A stretch of DNA of 64,000 nt from Chrysaora quinquecirrha (Eukaryota > Cnidaria > Scyphozoa > Semaeostomeae > Pelagiidae): NCBI GenBank assembly GCA_014526335.1, contig JACTAT010000036.1, positions 1,775,000-1,838,999 of the forward strand, in the 5' to 3' direction. How positions within the stretch are numbered: the stretch's first letter is position 1; every line of letters starts with the position of its first letter. Positions 10,405 to 21,300 of this stretch are shown here, piece after piece. The notes beneath the pieces are model-generated. The model did no database searches, was not told the DNA's origin, and worked only from the letters and a program-made list of their open reading frames with translations. The translations under genes and the position numbers were made by a program.

Positions 10405-13195
10405 CCAGCAACCAATTTTTACACACCAAGCCAGGTCTGCCCTCAGGAGCGGATGTATTGTTGAAACGGTTCAATCGAAGAGATTTTGAAATCACAAGGG
10501 GATTCGCAGAATAACACCAAAATATTTAATTATTAGAAGTCATTCCCTAATGAATGGATTTAATTATGTAATCATGAAAAGACGCATGTTCCAGAGAAAT
10601 GGAGATCTACCGCCGCTACTTGCAACCTTGAATCTTACACCAGGAAACTCACGGTAGCTCCGCGCGGGAAGTTCTGAATAAATTTTAAGGCTGCATACAG
10701 GCTCTGTCAATGGGCAATTTGCTCCTCGAAAAACCAAACGAGATTCAGATTCAGATTTTGAAATTGAAATCCTTTTCAAATTAGGCCATACCGAAAATGC
10801 ATCCGCTGTTTATTGCAGTGATGAATTTTGGTTCTTAAACATTGCGGAAATTCAAAAATATTAGGTAGTATGTGCTGATATAAAGGAGGGGCTGAGAGGG
10901 GCACTTTACTCATCTTCAGAGGTGTACGAGATTTCAATTAAAACAAAAGGATTTCCGAAGGATTTCCATGAAAACAACAAGGAATGAATTGCCGCTTGGA
11001 TATATAGATATAAGACAACATCGGCTTCAATATTTTAAGTTGTTATAAACTTGCTTTTGATTTTCTTTTCTGTTTATCTGATTTATTTTTGCTTACAAGC
11101 CCCAAAGTACGAGAAAATTTTCTTAGTTCCATCCCGCCCGTCTTCAAAATTTACTAATAATCTCATAGGTTTTTTACCTTAAGATACGTAGATAAATAGC
11201 TAGATGATGGATAGATGGATAGTCTTTCGAAATAGATATTAAATCTTTTCTGTTTCCATTACTGTTTCGACCACTGTTAATTGTTATTTACATCACCGTA
11301 AAATGATTTCTTAACAATTTTTAGCCTAAAAACTTCTTTTTGATTCTACTTCTTGAAAGATCAGCACAACCAGAAGACTTCTCTAAAATTCATCTTTCTT
11401 ACGTAAGATTGTTTGATCAGAGAGAGGATTTCAAAAGAAAGTAGAAAAATTAGCTTACCTTTTTGAAAATATCGGGCGTGTTCGTAGTAGTCTTTACTTG
11501 TTCTTTTTGTTGCGAAATGCCCTTCTGCTTTTTTGACACATTAATTATGTGCATCTGCTTGAAATCGCTATGACAACAACATATTTGATCACAAAAATCG
11601 CAGGATGCTTGGAAACAGCAACAGAATCACTCTCATGATAGCATCTTCGTTGTTCTAATGTGTGAAATATGCAAATAATACTATAGCCAGGGGACGTCAG
11701 CATAAATCTGTTATTAGTTGTCCGTAGCAACTTTGCTTCTTTGATCGAAACCGAACAGATACGTAATAAAAAATACAAACAGAAACGGACGATCAATCTT
11801 TTTACCCCATCTTTCCCCTGAAAATTTTTCCCTGCGAAATCTTTGATTTCAAAGAGATGGCGAGCTGGCCCCGGCAAACGGACTCTCAACAGAATTGGAC
11901 AAGAGACCGTCTTCCTGTCATTCAGAAAACTTTTTCTCGTTTTTCCCGTGGGGCATTTCACTCCTCCGAATCATGTATGTGATTCCCGTTGAAACAAAAG
12001 GATTTCTAAGAGATTTCATTGAAAACAATATAAATCCCAGCAAAGGGTGAATTGTCCCTCGGCCTCGGTTTTTTGAACAAAGGTCCTCTAGATGGAGGGG
12101 CAAATCACTTATTAAAATGGCGTACCAGATTCCAAGATTCCCGGAATCTTCTTCGAAGAAATTGTGAAGATTGCCGTTCTTACTAAAACGCGAAGCCACC
12201 AAAAACAAGCCAAAATCACCCAAAACCACCCAGAAATGTCCAATTTATTAGTGGCAGAAGAATCTTGAAAAATCCCTTAAATTCTCATGTTCTTTGAAAC
12301 TTGGACTTTTCCTCGACATAAAAAGCTTTTACATCGCTATTGTCAGAAAAGTCTTTTTTTGTTCTCAACAATACTGTAGTATTATATTTAAGCGTGAAGT
12401 TGAGAGATAAAACACAATCGCACGCTGCCAATGTATGCCATTGGGAAAGGTATCCATTGTCGGGAAAGCGTGTTTCATTTTCACATCTCAAAATATTTTG
12501 CAAGAAAGACTATATGTTGCAAATAAATCATACATAGTAATAATAAAGGCTCTTCTACTACAACCGAAATGTCAAAATTTGTATTAACGGTCTTGCGATG
12601 ATCGCTCGAAAAGAGAGTCTCCTGTCCGATTGTGCGATAATCTACGACAGTAATGATTTCACATGGATTCCAGGCTTTAAAAGCCGCAGTGATGGAATAA
12701 ACCCCTGAGAGTAGCAGACAAAAGATTTACTCAGAAAATAAGCAACAAAGCAAATTGTTCACGTTGTTCGGCCAGAAAAATTTACTTCACTGCGATGATT
12801 GTTTTGGGGGCTGCTTTCCCCTAATAAATGAAAATAACTATGTTTGGTTTGCTTTGGGTCGTTTTGGATGGTTTTGATCTAATTATGGGTGGTTTTATGT
12901 GGTTTTGGGTGGTACTGGTTCGCTTCGCTTTGTGTAGTAAGTACTGAAGATTCCAAGGAATCTTCAACATTTTCAATGATTCCTAGGATTTATTTAATTC
13001 ATTCGTGTTTATCTTATTGACTATGGTTAGACAAGGGAAGAATATTTTTTAGTTTAGATAATGCCCCCAGGCCATTTCTCATTTTACTTTTCACAGACTG
13101 GATTTGATCTCTGATCTAGTTTGTTATATGAACTCTGCCCAGTTTTTCATCTTCCAGTTCAAGGTCGGGAAAGTCTTTAGTAGTTTTCAGAGGGG
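10405..13195. other. Non-coding tract with copies of a dispersed 'GTACGAGATTTC' repeat
   Basis: Open frames here (for example minus strand 11545-11961) have no recognisable domain. Related tracts at 10910-10985, 11945-12060 and 13575-13690 share the order GGGGCATTTCACTC, GTACGAGATTTC, AAAACAAAAGGATTTC and GAAAACAA. A weaker relative lies at 8095-8190. They mark a degenerate repeat family. Confidence 0.5.
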
Positions 13196-13395
13196 GTCAT
13201 TGGGCATGACGGTTTTTCGATATTTTGAGAGCGGTTTTAACCTTCAAAAAGAATGATTTTATGGGTTTTAAATTTGTGATTCCCGGTGCGATTTTATTGT
13301 TTGAAGGAAAAACATGTAATTGCGCTTGAACGGTTTCTGGCTTGAACATTTTGCGGTTTTGCTGTTTTTGACCGTCTCTATAACCCCCCCCCCTT
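13196..13395. repeat. Dispersed 'CGGTTTT' repeat, copy 2
   Basis: This is a shorter relative of the tract at 3780-4310: it opens GGCATGACGGTTTTTCGATA, shares 'ATTTTGAGAGCGGTTTTA', and ends 'GCGGTTTTGCTGTTTTTGACC' followed by 'TATAACCCCCCCC'. No coding potential is seen. Confidence 0.55.
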
Positions 13396-13694
13396 TCAGC
13401 TGTCATGTGTCTCCTATCAGCATATACAAATTTTTGGTCCTTTTTTGTGTTTGCAATTTTTTGAGTCTTCGACACTAGTCAAATGTTTAAACTTGAGCTG
13501 AGTATTCAAGCAAAGTGGACACGCTATTTCATTTGCTCTAGTTCTTTCATACATTAATTTTTCATAAGAGCCCGAGGGGCATTTCACTCTGCAAAAAGGC
13601 GTACGAGACTTCCATTAAAACAAAAGGACTTTCAAGGGACTTCCGAGAAAACAATAGGACTTCCAGCAAAGGTGTACGAGACTTTCAAGGAGTA

Positions 13695-13960
13695 ATTGGC
13701 CTCGTAAGAGCCTATGCTCTGAGCCATATAAAAGGGTTTCTTAACTATGAGCACAATTGGCGAAGTAAAAGTTTCTTCCAGAGTTTCTTGACTTAGAAAT
13801 CGAAATTTCAAAATATCGTGAAATAAATTTTTAATGTGAAGTATCATCTTCTTAGCAGTCAAAATCGAAATTTCAAAATATCGTGAAATAAATTTTTAAT
13901 GTGAAGTATCATCTTCTTAGCAGTCAAAATATGGACATTTTTCGGAATTGACTCTGATTA
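13695..13960. repeat. Dispersed repeat with an internal 64-bp tandem duplication
   Basis: The tract shares the order 'CTATGCTCTG-GCCATAT', 'GGGTTTCTTAACTATGAGCAC', 'GTTTCTTGA', 'CTTAGCAG' and 'AAAATATGGA' with 20778-20945. Here the segment starting AAATCGAAATTTCAAAATAT is present twice in direct order (13797-13860 and 13861-13924). The near identity of the two units points to a recent local duplication. Confidence 0.6.
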
Positions 13961-14234
13961 GCTACAACAGTTTATGGGGATTTTTTCTACATACTAGCTA
14001 TAGCTACGCAGATCAGTAAAGTAGAATGCTGAACTTAAGTTTCTTAGCTTTTTTATACTTCTAAGCATATATAGAAGAGTTTCGTGATTTTTAGAAAAAA
14101 GGCATATATGATTTCTTACAAGCGGTTTCTTATAGAAAAAATGAGTGTAACTCTCGATGTCTGCACGTCCTCCTGCAGTTTTCAGTCCTCGCTACACCAT
14201 GCCCTCTGTTTTGGTAATATTGTTTAGTTGAGTA

Positions 14235-14626
14235 CACACTTTTTTTTATAAGAATACAGTCTATAAGAATATTCAGGCTCAAAATTGCTGAAATTTAAGA
14301 ATTATTTAAGAATAATCTGAGGCTCAAGCTTGACGAGGATCATTTTTTTTTCTCTGCGTTTTTTACACTGCACAATAAGTGTGATTGTCAGGCAACTGTA
14401 TTTGTTTTGAAATGCATACATCCTGCCTGACTCTTTGATACAGTAACTCTTTTTATTAATAAAATAACAAATGACAAAGATTTGACTTATTTCTCTTGAT
14501 TTTCAGGCCAATTTACAACATTGATGATTAAGAATAATTTAAGAATATTTTCAGGCTCAAAATCGAATAAGCTTAAGAATAATCGAGGCTCGGCAAAAAA
14601 TAAGGTATTCTTATAAAAAAAGTGTG
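14235..14626. repeat. MITE with TA duplication and TTTTTTATAAGAATA ends
   Basis: The left end CACACTTTTTTTTATAAGAA and right end TTCTTATAAAAAAAGTGTG form inverted repeats of about 21 bp differing by one T. Flanking TA is present on both sides (14233-14234 and 14627-14628). The interior has inverted blocks of 'TTCAGGCTCAAAAT' and 'TTTAAGAATAAT'. No transposase is present. It is a Tc1/mariner-type non-autonomous element related at its ends to 3070-3552. Confidence 0.75.
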
Positions 14627-14776
14627 TATTCTTTTAAATATGTGTTCATTTTCAATTTTCAGGCATTGATAAGGTACCTTCTTTTGTGAATATTGATTTG
14701 GAGAATTCATTTAATAAATCTGCCTTTTCTTTCCCGGTTTTTATGCCGTGATGCTCATCCATATTCTCGTTTTTAA

Positions 14777-15132
14777 GGCCCCGTTTACACTGTAGCGGAT
14801 CAACATTTCTCCAGAATGATGTTTGTAACTTCACGACTCAACAAGCAACCAGATGAAATTTGTGCGGGAAAATTAGCCTCGATGTGAATAGAAAATGGCC
14901 TCTTTGCGAATCAGCATCAAAAAGTGTATCGGATAAAGCGTTCACACTGTAACGGATCACTTTTTGATCCGAACAGGTACAAGATTGATCCTCTTTCCTA
15001 GCAGGTACAAAATGTGTACGGATAAGTGTACAAAAATTGTATCGGATCACTTTTCGTGTGTAAACGGAAGCCTTATCCGATACACTTTTTGTAGCGGATC
15101 AAAAAGTGATCCGCTACAGTGTAAACGGGGCC
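14777..15132. repeat. PIF/Harbinger-like MITE with TAA target-site duplication
   Basis: A 26-bp perfect terminal inverted repeat starts GGCCCCGTTTACACTGTAGC (14777-14802 and 15107-15132). TAA flanks both ends (14774-14776 and 15133-15135), matching the 3-bp duplication of PIF/Harbinger elements, whose ends commonly begin GGCCCCGTTT. The interior repeats the words CGGATCACTTTTTGATCCG and GTGTAAACGG in both orientations. It is 356 bp and non-coding. Confidence 0.85.
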
Positions 15133-16021
15133 TAACTTACATACTTCCAAAACTTTGGAGGTATATAGTTTCAAGACTTGGTTGGTCAAACACTAACATT
15201 TGTATTGTATGGAATTTGGAAGAATTAATGCCTGTCAGCTTTGAAGGATTTATATAAGTATGAAAATTAAGACAAAGCACTTCTCAAAAATGACAACTGT
15301 ACAGTTGGTAGACTGAGGGCCATCCTTATTCGCTTGAAGTAAAGGTTTTTTCGTGATGAATGGGGGTCATGTTTTCAGGAGCTTATGTATTTTAAAGTAT
15401 TATAGATCTCCATGCACTGGTAACAAGAAGAAGGGTTTGCAATGAATTGGTTTACCCCTCAGTAAGGAATTTAACGTTTGAACAAGCCTGCCCAAGGTAC
15501 AAGCGGAAAGCAAGGAACACTTTGCAATGTATATTTTGGGTATTGCGAAGATGCTGCCAGGAACGCTATACTTTTCAGGATTCTGGAGCGATGTCAATGT
15601 TCCGAATTAAAGTAAAAGGAACGATAATGATTTTGAAATTTCAAAGAACTGTTATCATTTTTTTTAATATTGATATTTCGATATTTGATATATTCCGCTA
15701 TAACTTTGCATACAATTAGCAAAATTGCTAAAAAATCGGGTGTGACGCTCGGGCGGCACATCTATCGTAACCCATAAGTCTCTAAAATTCAACGAGTCCT
15801 ATTCCTCTTTCTCAAACGAGTCTCTAAAATCCAAATGGGTGAAGTTTAGCATATATCAAGCTGCTACAATCGAAAGTTATTTATACAACGCGAATATAAC
15901 CTGGGAAGTCTTTCAGAACAAACTATCCCGAATTACAAAAGTAATAGATCAGGAATGGAAAATGCCAGTTAAAACGACCGCCGAAGACAGCTGGTCCAGC
16001 GAACGACTGGAAATCATTCAC

Positions 16022-16064
16022 CATAGTCAATAGAAGTGAGGAGTCCTCACTTCTATTGACTATG
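16022..16064. repeat. Perfect 21-bp palindrome with 1-nt loop
   Basis: CATAGTCAATAGAAGTGAGG-A is followed by one G and then its exact reverse complement. The outer 14 bp, CATAGTCAATAGAA, match the terminal inverted repeat of the element at 55450-57015, so the palindrome may be a relic of two joined transposon ends. Confidence 0.85.
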
Positions 16065-16344
16065 ATTGATCTCATTTCATTTCACCGTTCTGTCATGAGA
16101 TTGACTTGAGAATTGCGTCGAACTCGATGGTTTTTGTCATAGTATTGCGATAAATAATTAGACCCAGAAACGCTTATTGCAAACGAAAACGTCAGAAGAA
16201 AGTAAACAAAGCCTGATTGAAGTGCTATCATCAAGTCCATGAACTCACCAAGAGAGGTTGATCAAGACGTGTTGTGTTTTTTTTTTGTTTACAGGAAACG
16301 CGTGCATGAGTTTAGGCTCAAGGTTCCTAATTAATTGAGCGTTC

Positions 16345-16581
16345 TTACAATCTTGGACAAAATACATTGGAACGGCCTAAATGGTTTTGCTATAATCTAC
16401 TGATTCCCCCTTCTCCCTCGTTATAATGTTGTTTCGTACAAAAGTTGTCTTGCTCCACTACCAATATTGTTTTCGGGGTAAAAGGGGGAAGAATAGGAGT
16501 TATGGAAGTGGAAAATCAAAGGAATAGGCCATATTCCTTGGAAAAATGCCTTGTTCCAAATATTTTGTCTCAAGATTGTAG
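16345..16581. repeat. MITE-like inverted-repeat element, copy 2
   Basis: It has the same internal order as 1935-2168: the left end TTACAATCTTGGACAAAATA and the right end TTTTGTCTCAAGATTGTAG are imperfect inverted repeats. The 237-bp unit keeps the 'GGAATAGGCCATATTCC' block near the right end. The left flank (GCGTTC) and right flank (GTGCTGC) show no convincing duplication. Confidence 0.65.
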
Positions 16582-17546
16582 GTGCTGCGGGTTTACTGCA
16601 TGAAAAATACCATTAAACTGTAGTAGGAACAGCTACTTCATGTAAATGTAACGTATGTCTTCTTGCACGTTATGATCTTTCTATGCCTTCTATCTATTTA
16701 CGTAAGTACTTGTACGTCATTATAACTAGAACTTTCTGCTAGAACATAGTTACATGTATAATTTCTAACTGCGCAATAGATCATGTGACTTGTAAATACT
16801 ATAACTTAGAAACTCTGTAAATAAGTAGTCAGTCAGCAAAAGGTCAGTAGTCAGTCAGTAAAAAGTCAGTACGAAGTCAGTATGAAGTTAAAGTAAAGTC
16901 AGTTGATCGGACATGATAGAGAATCGTCTCTCAAATGTCGTCTGACTCCGTGTGTTCTCTGCGCGCACGTAAAACCCAAGCAGCAGTTAAAGATCCTTCT
17001 GCTACGAACGATCCCGATAACAAAACGGGGGAGTGATAAGCAATAACCATCCAATATCAAGAATATCGCATGCCAAAATTAAAATTCAATATGAATAGAA
17101 CTGAGAAGTATAGAACAGACGAAAGGCTCTAAGTATTTTTGTGTAGCAATAGATTATTGATTTAAATTTGACAGATTGTTGAGCGATATAAAATAGCAAC
17201 TTAATGTTAAAAAAAAGATAATTTCAAAAACGCAACTTGAAGCACAAGGCGAAGAATAACAGGGAAAGTCATCTACATTAGAAAATGAACACAACTCAAA
17301 ATCTTCTTTTTTCCTCTATTTCTATCTTCAATATTATAAAGCTATAGCACATCACTGAAATTAAACAACGATAAAAAAATGAAAGATGACAAACAAAACT
17401 GGAAAATGTCTTTTAGCTTCAAATTTTCACAACAAACAGTAAGATGGAAAAGTTTGCAAGGCGATGTTGATGTTGTAGCTTTGTCAGATTTTGAATTTTG
17501 AAGACACATATTATGTTACTGTCAAGATCAGAAAATTGTATTATAG
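16582..17546. other. Non-coding tract with a GTCAGTA-rich stretch
   Basis: Between about 16826 and 16910, words of the type AGTCAGTCAG and AAAGTCAGTA recur irregularly. The segment to about 17040 (ending 'AACAAAACGGGGGAGTGATAA') is GC-richer than its surroundings and could be retrotransposon-derived, but no terminal repeats or coding were found. Confidence 0.4.
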
Positions 17547-17921
17547 CATACCTAATTTTAAGGTGCAGTGATAACCACTTTGTGCAGTTATAAAATGGTT
17601 TTGTCCAGTGATAAACAGTAAAAGTGTGCAGTGATAAAAATTGATGCAAGATATTTTAGTTTCTAGAAGCACGAACACCTAATTCCTTGAAGTAGTAATA
17701 ATCTCCTTCATCGCTTCTATCACCAGCTCTTTTCATTGAGGTCATATAAAGTCACTGTTTCTCATGTCTTTTCTAAAAATATTTGTGCCACTAAAAGTGC
17801 GTAGATCACATTCATAGCCAATTAGAGGGCATGGTCAGCAAAAAGTTTCTGGTGCTCTGCCCACAAACCCTTTGCGTTTTCTTAAATTTGCAGTGATAAA
17901 TTTTCCTTATAATTAGGTATG
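17547..17921. repeat. MITE with 8-bp target-site duplication (hAT- or P-like)
   Basis: Ends CATACCTAATTTTAAGG (17547-17563) and CCTTATAATTAGGTATG (17905-17921) are inverted repeats with one mismatch. The direct repeat TATTATAG lies immediately outside both ends (17539-17546 and 17922-17929). Eight-bp duplications are made by hAT and P superfamily transposases. A subterminal motif TGCAGTGATAA or a close variant recurs four or five times inside (from 17564 to about 17640, and at 17890-17900). The 375-bp element is non-coding. Confidence 0.85.
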
Positions 17922-18309
17922 TATTATAGTATGTTAGGGAAGAGTATTATTGCAGGATAATGCCACCAAGCCCGTAGTTCAAACTTTTTGTCCGTAATTA
18001 TGGACACAAAAGGACTTGATGAGTGGGCAAGTTTCATAATTTTGTGAAGAGAGTGTAAATTTTAAAATCGATTTGCATTGAAAGTTTACAAATATTTAGA
18101 GTACAACCACAGAAAAGACATTGAAACTGTATAAAACTGCAGTTTCGACAAAACAACAGTAACAACTCGACAATTAAGCTCAAATTTTGAATGACCCTCG
18201 AAACATTTTGACTTAAAGTTTGTTCAGCGTACCTGCTTTGATTAAACCACTTGGCCGTTTTTCATAAACAGCCGAATTTCATTCTTCGGCATAAGCAAAC
18301 AAGAATGTT

Positions 18310-18322
18310 ACATACTGTATAT
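18310..18322 (+). promoter_or_regulatory. Possible TATA box of the protease homologue gene
   Basis: TACTGTATATGGA lies about 50 bp upstream of the ATG at 18370. The spacing fits a TATA-type promoter with a short leader. There is no other support. Confidence 0.25.
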
Positions 18323-18369
18323 GGAAAACAAATTTGCCATGTTGTACAGATTATTCTGTTCTCTACAAC

Positions 18370-21300
18370 ATGGAAAGCTTCAGAGTTGTTCTTTATGGTC
18401 TTTTCCTCATCTGGTTTGTGGAAAATGTTTTCTCACAAGGTAAAAAAACATTAATAATTTTCATCTTCTTTGATCTTGTTTGTAAGTTTCGGCAAGACTG
18501 CAGGGCCGTCACTAGGACTCAACGACTGGAGGGGGGCTGTAGTTCGGTATTTTGCCAACAAAATGGGCATGGCTTTTTAGAGATGGGTGTGGCTTGGCTG
18601 TTGCTCTTTCCTTGGCGAATTTCTTTTTGTTTCCCATGCTTTGCACACAACCGTCAGGCCAGGAATATTATGCTTGAATCATAGAACATCATATAGAAAT
18701 GGGGTCACATGTGCAAGAGGGGTCTGGGGGCCTGCTCCCATGGGAAAGTTTTGAAAATTTTACCTCTAAAATGCCGTGAAACACAACCTTTTCAGGTGTG
18801 GAACAACAACATTGTAATCATTTGCCAGTTTGATTCTTGTATACACTGTATAATTTGAGACTATTTGATAATGCACTCTAGAGTGCTTTACAATTTGAAA
18901 CAGGACTAAACCTCTAATTTTAGACATAGGCAGTCTTGGCGAACCCCTGTATTGTATCTCCATCCTGTTTGCTGCTGCACACTTGTATCTGTTATGGATG
19001 GCAAACTTGCATATACAGATACCATTAGTTGGTAAGGATGCACTTTCTTTCGGAATTTTCTCGCAGTTAGCAACCCCCTAACTGTTATTGATACCTAACA
19101 TATCGGCAGCTGTGGAAAGTGGATGCTAGTATTCGTCAGCAAGCTATGTGCTAAACCCTTTCCCGACATTTGCTGATACGTTTACTTTGTTTCTTCATTT
19201 CTCGCCCTTAGTCACTATTGCCGAAAAATTCCATTCTTCTCAAATTTGTCGACGGATAACTTGCCTGCAGGGTGTCACACCCCTGGGTGCTAGAAGCACT
19301 CTGGTTGTCAACCTGTAGCTACCGAAAAGAACTGGGAATAAATCAATGATGCTATCTCTATGGTGCTATTAGTGTGAAAGATAATTTAACTAATGTTGCA
19401 AGACCCTGCCAAATGATTTGACATGACATCGTTTTGCGCGGTGCAACAATTTTGACCAATTTCTATCTTCATGGAACATCGTGCAAAAGATGTTGCACAC
19501 TGCAACATTGGCGGCCAAACGACGCAACGATGAGTCCACAGCCAATATTGCATCCAATTGTTGCGTTTTCCGGGGCTTTATTTTTTCTTATAGGCCAACT
19601 ATAAGACCAAGAAGAAGAAGAAGCAAGCTATTTTCGGAAAGAGGCGCTCTTTCGAGGGGACACTCATCAATTTTTTTAATTTTTGTTAGGGCACTTATTT
19701 GAGGGGGTGCTCTTTCGGGGAGGGGTCACATTTTTTTGTCTGACACTCCTCAGAGTATGAACATCAGAAAACGAAGACATTGGCATTGTGTTTTAAACAC
19801 CAGTCAGCTTGCGGCTAAGATCGGATAGAATTAACTGAAGAGTCCAACAGAGAACTTCTGTTTTTGTCTTCACAATACAGAAACTAGTGGGCTCCAATCG
19901 CTCAATTAAGTTTTATTACTAAATGCTGAAATCATAGTTTCTTCTCGATTCCAATTTCGTGACTTTGACAGGTCGATTGAAGCAATCATATTAGATTCTA
20001 CTTCTGCTCTAGAAAATTAAAATTTGATATTTATTGTATTATTGTTTTTCTAATTATTATAAACATGAACTGGAGAGGGTGGTTACTAAATTAATTCCAA
20101 CTCTGATTTTTTAGTTGTACCCTGTGTTGATCGATACCCTCGCTACTGCCCAAACTGGAAAAGTCAAGGATATTGTTCAAGAGACATCCTGAAGCGAAAT
20201 CGCAAAAAAGGATGCTTTATAAAGAAAAAAGTGCACGGATGGGCAACAAATTTTGGAATTTCTAGTACCGGGTCGGCGACTGTAAGGAATTCGACAAATA
20301 AGGCCTTTAGGCATTTTGAATGCGGTAAGTTAGGCAAATTGGGCACTAAGCACGCGGTTTGTATCATATATTTAAACAACAATAAGCGATGGAAAGTGCA
20401 ACGGTGAAGCCAAGTACAGTATATGCATTTTTACCCTCTGGCCTCGATTTCAAAATTTTCTGCTTCAGATGCAAATTCAGCACCTTGTTTTTTTGTTGAA
20501 TGCTAGTCTCTCTAGTCTTCAACCTGTTGTTTAATCGTTGACCAATTTGAAAATTTGTTCAACTTTCACATCGTTTAGATGGAAACCTCGTTTCTTTTAA
20601 CCTGTCACTCGTAACTCAACTGTTGAAGTAAAAAGTAACTCGTGCAATGTGCAATAAAAAGTAATTCATATCTCGTAAATCGAAAATGAAAATTAACTCA
20701 TACAACAGTAGTAACTCGTACGTAGCTACTTGCGTATTAAAGACTCATATCCTTCATGCACTCATTTTTTTTATAAGAAACCATGCTCTGGGCCATATGG
20801 TAGGGTTTCTAAACTTTGAGCACAGTTGGTATAGTAAACGTTTCTTGCATATTTTAGTTTCTTGATGAAAAATTTCGTGAAATTGGGGTTTAACTATCAT
20901 ATTCTTAGCAGCAAAAATATGGAAATTTTCCGGTATTGACCCCAGTGTCATTTTTCACGTAAAATTTATCCCGAAAACAATCATACTGCCAGTATACAGT
21001 ACTTCAGCTTTTCCATGAAGTTCGTTCTCAACTTTTTTAAACTCTTCGTTCGTCACGTTGAATTCTGTAAAGTAAAGGCCAAATGACGTAGTTAAGTGAG
21101 GAATGTTATGCAGCAAAAGTAGCTAACCGTTATTGTATTCAATTCAGTCATGGTTTTTGGGTTTTGCTAGGAAAAAAATTTGCTTTCTGGCTGAGAGCCA
21201 CAAGTAGCTGCCAATCAGGGCATCTTTTAAGGAAATTTCACTAGTGGGCCAAATTAATAGGAGGGCCCAACTCCCTGAGAACAAAGTTACCTCTGTATAA

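Noticed and set aside
11545..11961. 138-residue minus-strand open frame
   Set aside because: No recognised domain, no signal peptide, no splice context, and it overlaps a degenerate repeat at its start.
16582..17040. LTR of a retrotransposon
   Set aside because: Composition and a GTCAGTA-rich stretch suggested it, but no paired LTR, primer-binding site or coding region was found.
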